Below, piece by piece: positions 26,651 to 38,609 of a stretch of DNA of 64,000 bases. The notes below the pieces were generated by a model that was not told where the DNA came from, did not search any database, and was given only the letters and a program-made list of their open reading frames with translations. The stretch's first letter is position 1. Each line of letters opens with the position of its first letter. The translations under genes were made by a program, and so were the position numbers. The stretch comes from Glandiceps talaboti (taxonomy: Eukaryota > Hemichordata > Enteropneusta > Spengelidae), in NCBI RefSeq assembly GCF_964340395.1, contig NC_135570.1, positions 11,521,322 to 11,585,321 of the forward strand, given 5' to 3'.

Positions 26651-26652
<2 letters not shown>

Positions 26653-28100
26653 CAACTTATAGTCAAAAACTACTGGACCGATTGCCATGATGTTTGGTGG
26701 GTATATTACCTTGGGTGTCTAGTTGGAAATTTGTTCTAATCAAAATGATCTTACCACCGGTGTGTGATTTGGGTCAAAAATGTGATTTTTGGTCAAAAAA
26801 CTTAAACTCAAAAAGCAATATAACCTGCCTATATTGAGTGCGAAAGCAAAATGCTTTCACACCGATAACAAAATAATTACATACAAATCTACCAAATATT
26901 AGCAATTATTCAAATATGTACTAATTTTACATCTCTTTGACAATAGTAGTCACCGGTAAGATCCAAAAAAGTGCCAAAATCATAACTTTTCCTGGTCCAG
27001 TTGTAATTTCAAACGCCACACCTTCCAAATGCCACCATATTTGATTGGAACATCCACTAGGGCATCATACGTAAGGCGGAACCTAGACTGTCAACAGTCG
27101 TCTTGATATTTTAGCTCCCATATGGAAGCTGATGTCGTGGCGATGTCTGTCTGTCTGCCACGGTCTCCCTGTCTGTGTTGAAATTTTGTTCCACAGATAT
27201 CTCAAAAAGTACTGCAGCAAATGTTCTGCAAAATTACTATGTGGCATTGTCAGGCATTAACTTAGCGCTGATCAGTTTTTGGTGGAAGTGACTTGCATAA
27301 TTAATGCTAATTTGCATAATCAATTATTTTAATAATGGGGCTATACATGCAGAATGACTGCACGAAATTCAATGAAACTTGCTACATCTATGAATCATAC
27401 AAAGATATAAAAGCACAACAAGTCATTAACTTGTGTCAAGTTAATTAAGGGCTAATTTGCATAATTAATGAATGTTTGTAACTCAGGCTGTGCATCCAGA
27501 AGGGCTTTATTAAATTTGATGAAACTTGCCACAGATATTGATCATACAGAGATATGATAGTTCTTAATGAAATTTAGTGCTGTCAATTACTTGCTCATTT
27601 GCATGATTAACGAACTTTGGCAATTAGGGCCTATAACAGAGGTAGTGTTTACGCGTTCACAAACGTACAGTTATCATCTTTACTTCAAAGTTGTAGAACA
27701 AAACATTTAGGATGTAGTCAATTCTTCTTGCAACTATTTTCTAAATCTTTATGTGCAGTGTGACCTGTGAAATTTGAATATGACCCATCACATGCACATG
27801 TTTCAACAGTTTTATGTGCCCCATGACCATTGTAGTTTAGAAACTACATGATATAGCCATTACTTATCCATGTGATTGGTGTGGTTAGAAAGGGTTTCCA
27901 TTGACAGAATGGCCATTGCGGTAAATGTATTGGCCTGTGTTGGTCTGACCCTGGCAAGGAATTTCATGGATCACTCTCCACAAATTTTCCTTTTTTGTCT
28001 TGTCCTTTGGGACACCAATAATTGATCATTAAACAGAGACATTGGGTGATATAAACTTCCTGGCACATATGACCCCTTCTGGGCTCATGTGTTCACAATA
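26651..28100. repeat. Non-coding, repeat-like sequence upstream of AKT
   Basis: Includes ACTACTGGACCGATTGCCAT and, from 27115, a segment with GTCTGTCTGTCTGCC and repeated AATTTGCATAATTAATG motifs (27300, 27455, 27600). This looks like old mobile sequence of unknown class. No coding frame. Confidence 0.35.
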
Positions 28101-28520
28101 CTGAATAGTGACAGAGACTGAAGTGTGCAGTGGAAAATTTCAGGTAAAATTTTCAAGTTGTGTTCGGAACAGGGTTTGGAACAAAAGTTAAATTGTACAT
28201 TACTAATGTATTGTTGTACATACCATATTAATTACAGTTAACACTTGATTAACATGCATATGGTTATATAACATGTTAATTTTAGATAACCTTGCATGTT
28301 AAACAATTGTTACAATGTAATTAAGTAGTTAGACATAGTATTCACAGTGGTATTCAACCCCTGTATTCAACAAATGTATACTTATTGTAAGTTACATGTA
28401 ACACTTGCTCAATTATTTTGGGTATTGCTCATTAATTACTTTCTTCCCTAAAATTCCATTTTCTAAGTTTGGACAGTGCCGAGTAAATGTTGACAACATC
28501 ACAATTTTCTCACATAAATG

Positions 28521-28990
28521 TAGCTGCAATAATTGTAGTGTCTTGTTGCGGTTTTGTGGGTTTTTTCGTCTGTTTTGGTGACTTTTTAAGTTTTAGTGTT
28601 TAACCCGCACCTAACTAGACAATTTTGAAAACTTTCGCGGCTACGAGATCTCGGCAAATGTATCGCGTGATCAACGACCTTCGTTTTCAAAATTGTCTAG
28701 TCTCGCATGTTCGGCGGCCGTTTTTGACGGGGGAAAGGGCAGATCGGGGCGTCGATAGTGCTGCGGGGGATTCCTAAGAAGTGTTGCGGTTAGGAAATGT
28801 CAGATAGGTAGGTCGATATTTTGGCGAAAATAAGGATTGCGATGCAGATCCGCATCGCATCAGCTGATTGGAATTCCTGCACTAGGAATTGTAGCGTTAG
28901 GTGCGGGTTAAACACTAAAACTTAAAAAGTCACCAAAACAGACGAAAAAACCCACAAAACCGCAACAAGACGCTACAATTATTGCAGCTA
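28521..28990. mobile_element. Mutator-like MITE, 470 bp, 95-bp inverted termini, 9-bp duplication
   Basis: Left terminus 28521-28615 (TAGCTGCAATAATTGTAG...) and right terminus 28896-28990 are inverted repeats with one mismatch in 95. ACATAAATG flanks both sides (28512-28520 and 28991-28999), a 9-bp target duplication. Long termini and 9-bp duplication are the Mutator/MULE pattern. Inside is a second fold-back (CTAGACAATTTTGAAAAC near 28614 and its complement near 28684). No coding capacity. Near-perfect termini suggest recent insertion. Confidence 0.88.
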
Positions 28991-29469
28991 ACATAAATGC
29001 TACTTGAAATTCTTATTCTATGTCTCATCAAACACATTTTTCCTGATATTCTAAGTGAAAATATAAATGAGTAAAACCCAAAATAATTGGGCGGGGCTAT
29101 GACAAATCGCCCAACCATCACTCAAGGCTGTGTTGTGTTGAGTATCAGAAAGCTCACTGTACACTTTATCCAAAGTGAAGTAATTTCCCTTTAGGGTAAA
29201 CTTACTTTGAACAGCACGGCTTGTAGCCAAACCAATATATTTAGTCACACCAATTTACACACTAAAATTGCCACACCTAAATAACACACGGAGCGCAACC
29301 ACTTACTTGTTTCGACGTCTTTTCTTCGAGTGCTGGTAATTTGCATATCCGGATGGCACAGTCACTTCTGACATAGAGGGCGTCATCCGCCACCTGGCTG
29401 ACAGCTGCACCATGCACATGGGCTGTGTGGACTGCCAGCAAGTCGGCAAATACTCATGGCAAATACCAC

Positions 29470-30579
29470 ACTCCCCCCCCCCCCCCCTTGTCTTGTCTTG
29501 TCTTGTCCATTACTGTACAAAACGCCAGATGTGGCTATACACGTACAGTTCGTCATGCATCACACTTTCAATTTTTCCCTTATTCCACATTGAGATTGAC
29601 TAGTGATTTAAAAACTGCCACATCTTTTGCTGCTTTTGTACTTGGTGGTAATGAGTTCCATAGAGGTATAGTACGTGGGTATAGTGAATAGTGATAACAA
29701 TCTTTATTGGAGCGAATGGTATTGTAGTTTAACTTCTGTGTTTGACGGGTGTTGTGTTTGGTTTGGTTTTCTTGATGAAGGTGTTTTATATTTGTAGGGG
29801 TGATTCCGTGTGTTTCTTTGAAAATTGTGACGAGTCTTGACTTAGTTCTTCTATTCTGTAGTGATTCCCAGTCTAGAGTTTTTAGTATGGCTGTGATGCT
29901 TGTTGTGCGTCTGTAGTCATTGGTAACGAATCTGGCTGCTCTCCTTTGTACTTTTTCAAGTTGTTCCTGATGAGTTTTCTGGTATGGATCCCAGATTGTA
30001 CTACAGTACTCAAGTCTGGGTCGAACTAGTGTTTTGTAGGCTATTTCCTTTGTGTTCCTGGAGCAGTTCCAAAGGTTCCTTTTGAGTAAACCAAGTATGC
30101 TGTTTGCTTTGTTTGTGGTTTGGTGAATGTGCTGGGCCCATGAAAGGTTGCTTGATAGTTGTATTCCTAGGTATGGATGATGTTCTACTTTCTGAAGGAT
30201 GTTATTGTTCATGTGATACTGGTATGGAGTGAACTTTTTCTTGTGTGTTACGTGCATAATGAAACATTTTGATGTGTTGAACTTCATTTGCCATCTTTTT
30301 CCCCCCGTTCTGATGAAGAAGATCCAAGTGGAGAGGGGGGGGGGGGTTATTCCTCCGACACCGTCCCTTTCTACTTCATCTTTCTATATATTTTTTTATG
30401 TCATATGGCCCTACTAAATTTCATGGATTTTACTTTAATCGGTCAGCCCAGAGTGTTAGAATTCTGGATTTTCTCCTCTGGTGGAAATAAGGGGTTCGCT
30501 TGTTTGCTGCCACAAGCCCAACTTTCCCCACTGGTGGAATAGAAAGGCTACCCTCGTTCTAGGAGCCATACAGTAGTCA
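29470..30579 (-). mobile_element. 5'-truncated LINE with target-site duplication
   Basis: The minus-strand frame 30287-29580 encodes a reverse transcriptase C-terminus: WQMKFNTSKC, HPYLGIQLSSNLSWAQHI, TLVRPRLEYCSTIWDPY, VQRRAARFVTNDYRRTTSIT and IPLWNSLPPST near the end. The 3' tail is (ACAAG)n next to a C-run (29472-29505). GCAAATACCAC occurs at 29459-29469 and again at 30580-30590, the target-site duplication. The 280 bases before the RT (30300-30579) do not look like RT, so the element may carry an internal deletion or a 5' rearrangement. Confidence 0.85.
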
Positions 30580-30590
30580 GCAAATACCAC

Positions 30591-32180
30591 GAAAGAAACT
30601 TGGAAAATTTCCACTATTCGCACTCTCTAACCACCTACAAAACAAGTTCAACAGACCAAACTTACTTTATAAAATCAGGAACACACTCTTCCTCGCCTTG
30701 TTCGAACCTTCGTTGAGCCAAGTGCGGTAGTGACGTCACATTACATTTGCACAGTCTCGCGTGATACGATCGAGATACAAATGAAAACAGTTTCGTTGTG
30801 TTGATTGTAGTCTGTAAGGTACGCCGTGACGGGGCGCCCTCACACACCACGGTCTATCCCTGTCTGGCAGGAACTCTGTCAGCACCCACGTAAATTCTTT
30901 TAATTATTCTTTCGTAATCTCGTTCCATTGTCTGAAATGTTATAATTGCATTCTTCGTCGGCTTTCTCCCCGTTTGTTCACAAGGGAGAACATGAGAAAA
31001 AAGCTGTGATTCGTGGATGTAACTTTAAGTTGTAACTAAAACACAGAATTCACAGATTGAAGTCATGCTAGTATGCAACCAACGGGGCTGGAGAACACAC
31101 CATGTATGCTATATCATATATATCGTAACTGCAATGATCTTGGAACATTGATATTATAAAGAACTTCTGTTCTTTGACTGCAGCTCCCGATTCGGAAAGA
31201 GAAAGACCGATTCTGGCCAAACCATCCAGAATTGAAAATCATAGTACAGATCTTTGCCTACAACCAGTAAATCTTAGGCCCACAAATGAACACAAAGTAC
31301 ATGTTTCAGTGATAAACAATTGGATTCAGTTTTTGCTACTTTGACCACGGGATTGGCATGTATTTGTTTACATGTATTTGTTTACACAAATTACGGTCAA
31401 AACGAGTGAAAATGAATCTCAGATATGAAAAGAAGAAACTATAAAAGTCGTAAACAAGCCATAATATTTAATCAAACAAAGACCCCCCCCCCCTTAAAGC
31501 TGCACTAGCTGTAATTAGATTATTATTTTAAAGATCAGACAACCAACAACATATTCACTAATATTGTTAAAATATCACTGATTAGACATTTTATATGTTA
31601 ATTAGGGGTCGATTTTATCGAGAATAGTACAGTATATATTGAAATTGTGATCGCGTAGCGTAGGGGGCGCTGATTTTAGGATGTGACCTAAAAATCAATG
31701 TGATTTGATTAATTGTACTACTACACAAAACGTTTACCAACTGGTGATTCAATACTATTCAGGTTGTATGATATGAGTAATTGTATCAAAACATAATATT
31801 TAAAAATGCACCAGTGTATCTTTAAATTTTAGGGAGCATTCAGGCTCATATTAATTGCTAGGGAAAGGAAAACAGTAGTATACAATTCAGATACCCACTA
31901 TCTCAGTTGCTGTATCTCATCGTAGAGCATGGCGCTCACTCATACATCATTGTCAAATGTTCATTGTTTGATGAAAATCCTGTTAAGTGGACAGGATCAG
32001 ACAGGCACAGCTGTTCGGACCAAATGCCATCCCGGTATTTTTAAAAGATAGTAGCATATGTAATATATTCGTGAACATTTCACTACCGCAGAATCATGGT
32101 TCAATGATGTATGAATCATGATATAGGTTTGTGTATTTGCACAGACAAGTAAGAAGACTTGTCTGTGGTATCTGTAATCT
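30591..32180. other. Gap with candidate AKT promoter
   Basis: Apart from the CpG-richer patch at 30654-30860, nothing recognisable. A C-run at 31483-31494 and AT-rich DNA follow. Confidence 0.35.
30654..30860 (-). promoter_or_regulatory. Candidate AKT promoter and non-coding first exon
   Basis: This patch is richer in CpG than its surroundings, contains a CRE-type TGACGTCA palindrome near 30731, and on the minus strand ends in a strong donor (TATAAA then GTAAGTTTGG, near 30665). It is upstream of AKT in the right orientation. A competing candidate with a GTAAGT donor and an octamer-like ATTTGCAT lies at 29290-29400. This is inference only. Confidence 0.25.
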
Positions 32181-32631
32181 TTAAGGTTATAGACCACGAT
32201 AAAGCTAGAAAAAATTACAAAATTAACTTTTTGGGGGGAAATGACTACCAACCATTTGAGCTATCATTGTATGCAACCCAAATAAATGTAGCACTTCTCA
32301 ATCTTGAGATATGGGAAGGAATAAAAAACCAAAACAAATGCACATGGCTTTACAACCATTTGCACACTTTATTATAATATAACGGAAAGTGTCAAGTACT
32401 AGGCAGCTCATTAGCATACATTTGACGAAATGTGTCAAGTACTTGGCTACTCATTTACATAAACCAGTACAGTCTCAGACCAGTAAAAGAATTGCTATGG
32501 TCATGGGGTCTGGGGTACAGTGTACCACAAGTATGAATAACAAGAGGACGTCCTTCCAGTGTCAAAAAAGAGTTGCCCAATAATGTAATGAGCGAGCTAA
32601 AAAAATGAATAAAGAGAATGAATTAGAGTTG

Positions 32632-32634
<3 letters not shown>

Positions 32635-32723
<89 letters not shown>
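32635..32723 (+). repeat. (CT)n microsatellite
   Basis: About 43 CT units inside the TTAA-flanked element; polypyrimidine tract, H-DNA prone. Confidence 0.97.
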
Positions 32724-32726
<3 letters not shown>

Positions 32727-34810
32727 TCAGTCTTTTCAAGATATTGCTTATAACCGATTGTCTACTCAAAACTATTTAAATGGTGAAAACATTTCTCAAT
32801 TTTAATGAAATTTTACTGTGCATAAAAGAATGTATTACAATAGGTGTCAAAATGCAAGTGAAAGTCAGCTTTGTTACAGTTTAGCACAGATGGTCTTTGC
32901 GAAGTCTTCCAAAACCCAAAGGCATCCTACAACAAAGAATGGTGGAAAGGTGTAAATAGTACCACATCATCACAATTTTAAACAAAAAGGGAAAAAAGTA
33001 TTTATCAGCTGATTTATCAGCAACGCATCGATCATCTGGGGAATCCATTTTCGCTATCTAGGCGAAGTAATGATTCATAGCCTAGGTTTACAAAACATAC
33101 TCGCCCTTGTGGTACAGTAGTGGTGATTATGTTTCAGCGAGTGAAGTCAAAACCCACGATTTGGAAGTTATCTATTCGTGAACCACATGCATAGCTATTT
33201 TGTAATAAAAAAAATAACTCACCACTCGTATCTCTCCCGTTATCTAGTAATCTATCTGTTAGACCTCGGATGTTCTTCCGTTACAATTACGACACACGAC
33301 CTAACATCGCTATCGAGGATGTTCGGGCAAGCCCTCACTGCAAACTTCGTTCGCTTATATGTTATAGTAACTTATACGAAAGAAAGCCCGAACGTCTAGC
33401 AGCAAGACTAGTTATCTAGTACAGGTCAACAGATCGTTTCCATGTAAACATATACCGTCCCGTGTTGTTCATCGACACTACTTCACTTAGGTGACACTAA
33501 ATAAAATGTCACAGAAACGAACAACGTGGTACATTATCATTCCCAGTTATTGAATTTTTGGGTACATGTCCTCAAAAATCTACGATATTCAATGTACAGA
33601 TTTTCCATCGGTATACGCGGTACGTCAGTATCGAACGCTAAGTCCGCCCCCCCCCCCTTCCCTTCGTAGCATGTAGTACGTGTCATCACGCTACAGTCTT
33701 CGACCTTCCAAATGCGAAGTCGTCGTATACGCGTAGTAGAGCGAAGCTGTCGGATAACTATCCCTCTTGAAAACTATGTACTCGCTTATTTCATTTTCTT
33801 TTGATTGAGTTCATTACCAACCACAAATTGACACGAGGTGGTTTCGTCTTCTTTCTAAACACGGCCCGTGCTCACTGAAGCCCTCGCGTGGTGCCGTGTC
33901 ATCTCCGACTATTTTTGCTTTTGTAAAAAAAATTAACATGCCGAAGAGCTAGAGACATGAGAGAGCTATATTGCTAGACATGTCTAACAGTTTTCGTTTT
34001 GCATTGACGTTGAAGCGATGTGTTGAATCATAGACCCTCCACCCATGGTTGAATGTACTGTGTATGCTGTATCCAGATGAACCGGCGCTGGTAGACACAA
34101 CAAATTCAACAATGGCAACATATCAAATTACAACAATAGTGGTGCGTCTTTTGACGTTGATTTCGACACAGATACATGTTATGTATCAAAATAAAAACAA
34201 TCGACTCTGAGTAAGATGCTTCAAAGCAAAACATAGTACATCTACAATCGCGACCGGACTATACATTGTTACTCCACGAAAATACCATCATACTAAAGAT
34301 GTTTTATGAAGCTAACTAGATTCTTTATTAGTTAAAACACCACTTTCAAAGCATTTGGTATATTTTCCGTCGTTTCATGTTGAACGGGAACCCAGGGAAC
34401 ATTTACTCTCTCACCATGTCACCGGAAACCACTACGTTTATTTTACATAAAACCTGAGACGGCTAAAACGTAGCTTGACACTCTGCTTTCCATAAAAGGA
34501 AGTAGGCTCCGCCCTCAATTTGTTCGCAAACATATGCAAATGAGGAAGTTAATTTTTAACCCGAATAGCCAAAATCGCATGTCGAATAGTGGGCGTTGGC
34601 TACCTTTGAACTGACAGATTTCATATTTTTTGGCCAATAGAATGGTCATAACATGGAAAAAAACAAATTTTCGAAGGTGATAAAGGATGTGACACTTACA
34701 ACTTTTCTGTAAGGAATGTGTTAAACGTTTTTTGTTTGTTTCAACTCAAACACATGTTTTTGTCATTTTCTCAAGTTTACATTTTGTAAAGAATTGCGTT
34801 ACTTTGTGGA

Positions 34811-35102
34811 AATTAGCAACCTCAAAGAGTACCCGACAATAACAAACACAGTAGGATCTTATTCACCACGTCAGTGGCTCCAAAACCGTGTCTCAGATTT
34901 TTGATTGCGTCTTTTGTTCGAAAGTAAGACGGATTTAGATGAGACATACATGGTTTATTTGGACACTATTTATTATTATTTATATATCTTCGTTACAAAA
35001 ACAGATAGGAAAAATCTGAGACACGGTTTTGTAGCCACTGACGTGGTGATAAGCACTGTGCGTCGTTTTCTATTGTTGGTCGAAATTTGAAGGAGCTAAT
35101 TT
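34811..35102. mobile_element. Fold-back element nested in the TTAA-flanked element
   Basis: Arms CACCACGTCAGTGGCT...AACCGTGTCTCAGATTTTT and its complement (ending near 35055) are nearly identical over ~42 bases. Weaker pairing extends to AATTAGC at 34811 and GCTAAT at 35097. The loop is about 110 bases and AT-rich. Confidence 0.7.
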
Positions 35103-35326
35103 TTGTTGAACCAAACATGCAAATTATCACGTATGTAGAGGTCACGTGATCTGAAGTACATAAAACCAAATTTTACTAATTTCATTGTAAAGAGTGGATC
35201 AAGAGCTTTCAGAAAATGTATAGTTATGGATGTGTATAATCATTACTTTATTAACTGCAAACCAATATCAGCAAGGGACATTGAACGTGGTCTATAACCT
35301 TAATATATTGTCCATTTCTTAGTAAT

Positions 35327-35998
35327 GGCTTGGGAACAATGTCATGTGCGCAATAGGTAGTGGATTGTGTGAATTGTGTTGGACCATTTCAAATGGCTTG
35401 GGAACAACGCCATATGCACAACAGGTAGTAGATTATATGAATTGTGTTGGACCATTTCAAATGGCGTGAGAACGATGCCGTGTGCACAATAGGTAGTAGA
35501 TGGTATGAATTGTGTTGGACCATTTCAAATGGCTTGGGAACGATGCCGTGTGCACAATAGGTAGTAGATGGTATGAATTGTGTTGGACCATTTCAAATGG
35601 CTTGGGAACGATGCCGTGTGCACAATAGGTAGTAGATGGTATGAATTGTGTTGGACCATTTCAAATGGCTTGGGAACGATGCCGTGTGCACAATAGGTAG
35701 TGGATGGTATGAATTGTGTTGGACCATTTCAAATGGCTTGGGAACAATGCCGTGTGCACAATAGGTAGTGGATGGTATGAATTGTGTTGGACCATTTCAA
35801 ATGGCTTGGGAACAATGCCGTGTGCACAATAGGTAGTGGATGGTATGAATTGTGTTGGACCATTTCAAATGGCTTGGGAACAATGCCGTGTGCACAATAG
35901 GTAGTGGATGGTATGAATTGTGTTGGACCATTTCAAATGACTTGGGAACAATGCCGTGTGCACAATAGGTAGTGGATTGTATGGATTGTGTTGGACCG
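35327..35998 (+). repeat. 68-bp minisatellite, about 10 copies
   Basis: CATTTCAAATGGCTTGGGAA recurs at 68-base steps (35385, 35453, 35521...). The first three copies vary most and the later ones are almost identical, suggesting directional growth. It begins about 25 bases beyond the TTAA-flanked element. Confidence 0.95.
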
Positions 35999-35999
35999 A

Positions 36000-37651
36000 A
36001 TACATGAGAAATGAAGATTCCTTAGTGTTTTATTCATGAGACATGGTATTTTTACACACGTACACTCAGTTCATCTGCAAATGAAACAATTACTGAGGGG
36101 TGCCACACACTGGGGATGTTAAAGTAGACAAGTTGATCATGTTGATTATCGGTAGTTTGAAACTAAACAAAGTAAACAATTTGAACAATTAAATCATCCA
36201 GTCCATATGAATGTTTTCAGTAGAAGCTTGTTTCTAGTGCATTGTAAAAGAATAGCAATGTTTTGTTACTTTTCAACGTGATTGGGTAAAGATTCCTGCT
36301 GCTTTGTGTGTTGTGTCTCAGTTACTGTGTTAGTCTAGAGTTGCATTGTCAAATCATAATCATACACGATACAACGAGTCAAGGGAAGAGTTAACATTTA
36401 AAATCTGAATGTCAATTTTCACATTTATTTTACATTGATAAATAAAATTTATATGGTCAACGATTAAATCAGATGTTACCATATATGAATCTAAACCATA
36501 AAGACAAATATATTAACATGCAGAAAATATTAATCTGATAATAATTAAAATAAAATGTCGATTAATCATCAGTGGTCCATTCTTACAGTAATGTAGAATG
36601 CGCCTCAGGGTCAGATTTCTCCAAAAGATCAAAGTTCTGCAATTCTCTCCAAGCTTCGTTATATGAAAGCATGTTTTTTTTGTCCTTGTGAAATAATACC
36701 AGAATCCTTTTTTTGTGTGTGGAAGTGAGTGGGCGTGTAACCGTCTTGTTTTCAATGTAATTTCATTTTATTTACCCACAGAGTTAACATAGTATTTGGT
36801 GGCCATATTGGATTCTAAAATGACTAACTTTTGATATCTTTGTTGACCTCTGCTTCAAAAATTTGTATGGTGACCCCAGACTGTGTCAATATTTATCTTA
36901 ACTGAGAATAGGATGGAATTTTAAAAACAAAACAAAGTAACAGTAAAATTTTACAGAGCCTCACCCTACGTGAAAGTTCAGACATACATGATTAGATTAT
37001 AAGCTTACTATACAACAGATGATTAACTGATTGATTGATTAGAAAATGACGTGTTCTCTTCCAGATTAATTACACAAGCTGACGATTTCCATCCCTCTGA
37101 CGGTTACATTTGACAACGTATCAATGGAAACCAGTTGAGTCAGATTCTTCATGAAAACACTGACTCAATCTTATCTTCAGGCTCATCAACAATCTTAACT
37201 ATCAACACATTATTGTCTATCGCAACAAAAATGAAAGAATAGTTACCCAATTGACATTGTTACAATGTAAATGATTTTGTGATGACATGCACAGATAATG
37301 GTAGCTCATTGTAAGAAAATCTAGCAATGATTGTACAATTTTAGTCAAAATAGATAGCAAATGTAGCAATGCTGGTGAGATAATAGCCGATAAAAGGTAA
37401 CAATGTTGATACGATTTTTCTCACATCAGATGATGAAAATGTAAAAAACGTGTTTTAACAAACCCCTATACATTAGTTAGATTTGCCTACATTGAAAGAG
37501 CTTACGTCTTGGCTTACGAATCAGAGAGGATTGTGGGATAGTCAGCATACTGTGTGATTAAACATTCTACAAACCAGAAAACAACAACAATGTAAATTCT
37601 CCTCACTGATTGGAAATGACGTAATAGTTCGTAATTCGTCGTGTCCCATTA
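36000..37651. other. Region downstream of O-FucT paralogue A
   Basis: AT-rich, no coding exon found. Probably contains the 3' UTR of paralogue A, read leftward from 37651. Confidence 0.4.
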
Positions 37652-37797
37652 TCATATCAGATATTTAAATTGGAGGAGAGATGTGGGAATTCCTGGAAGA
37701 TATCGTAATGGCAAGGTTTTCTTTTTCGTTATTTGTCTTTTCCAGTCAACATAATGAGACCATTGGGATCCACTGCAGGATATCATTAGCGGTACTT
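37652..37797 (-). CDS. Paralogue A exon 5 (C-terminus)
   Basis: Acceptor TACTTCACAG. Reads VPLMISCSGSQWSHYVDWKR, then TLPLRYLPGIPTSLLQFKYLI and TGA. SCSGSQWS is the position where O-FucT proteins have an SSTWS-like turn that contacts nucleotide. The tail after PGIP differs in length from paralogue B by four residues. Confidence 0.87.
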
Positions 37798-38524
37798 CTG
37801 TGAAGTAAAAAACATCCATCTATCAACCAGACAGCAATTTTTGAGATAATACCTCTATTAATTGCAACGAGATAATATTTTGATGGTGAGAAACATTTGA
37901 CGTATTAATGCAATCAAATTTCACTGACAAATTTATCACACACATTACACGACTCATTTAGTATACATTTGTCAAGTAATAAACTCCTGCGTTATATGTA
38001 ATGAAAAAAATCAAATTTTAATAAGTAATCTTTATACGACCATTTCTGCTAAACTATGCATACTAGCAACAAGTTACATGTTTCGACTGTAGCTGAGTCA
38101 GTGATGCACTTGTCAAATATATAGCTCACTTTCCATTGTAATGAAGGATTTTACTTCAAACTTTACCAGGCCTTCTTGCAAATCTAAATTATAAGACTAT
38201 TAACAATGCATTTTTGTTTTACTTGTTATCCCAAATAACGAATATTGAATTATAAATTATTTACAAAACCTGGGCTCTGAATTAAAAGAACTTACGTTCA
38301 GCAATTTCCTGTTCAACAAGGGATACGATATAATTGTCATCTTTGTGCTGATGTAGTTGTTTGGACAGATCAATGGCATCATCTAGGGTAAAAATGTTGT
38401 TAACTGTTTGCTTCATACGATCCACCATTTTCTGTGATATTGAAACGTTTGAGCGTTATTACATGTTGAAATTATTTTACTGTAGATCTACTTGTGGTAT
38501 CAAATTATATATATATATGGTATC

Positions 38525-38609
<85 letters not shown>

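Larger units (their letters stand above)
32185..35299. mobile_element. 3.1-kb TTAA-flanked piggyBac-like non-autonomous element
   Basis: GGTTATAGACCACG at 32185-32198 is matched by its exact complement CGTGGTCTATAACC at 35286-35299, and TTAA lies immediately outside each end (32181-32184, 35300-35303). TTAA target duplication with short inverted termini is diagnostic of the piggyBac superfamily. No transposase is seen inside; it contains a (CT)n tract, a CpG-richer patch at 33600-33750 and a fold-back (34811-35102). Confidence 0.65.
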
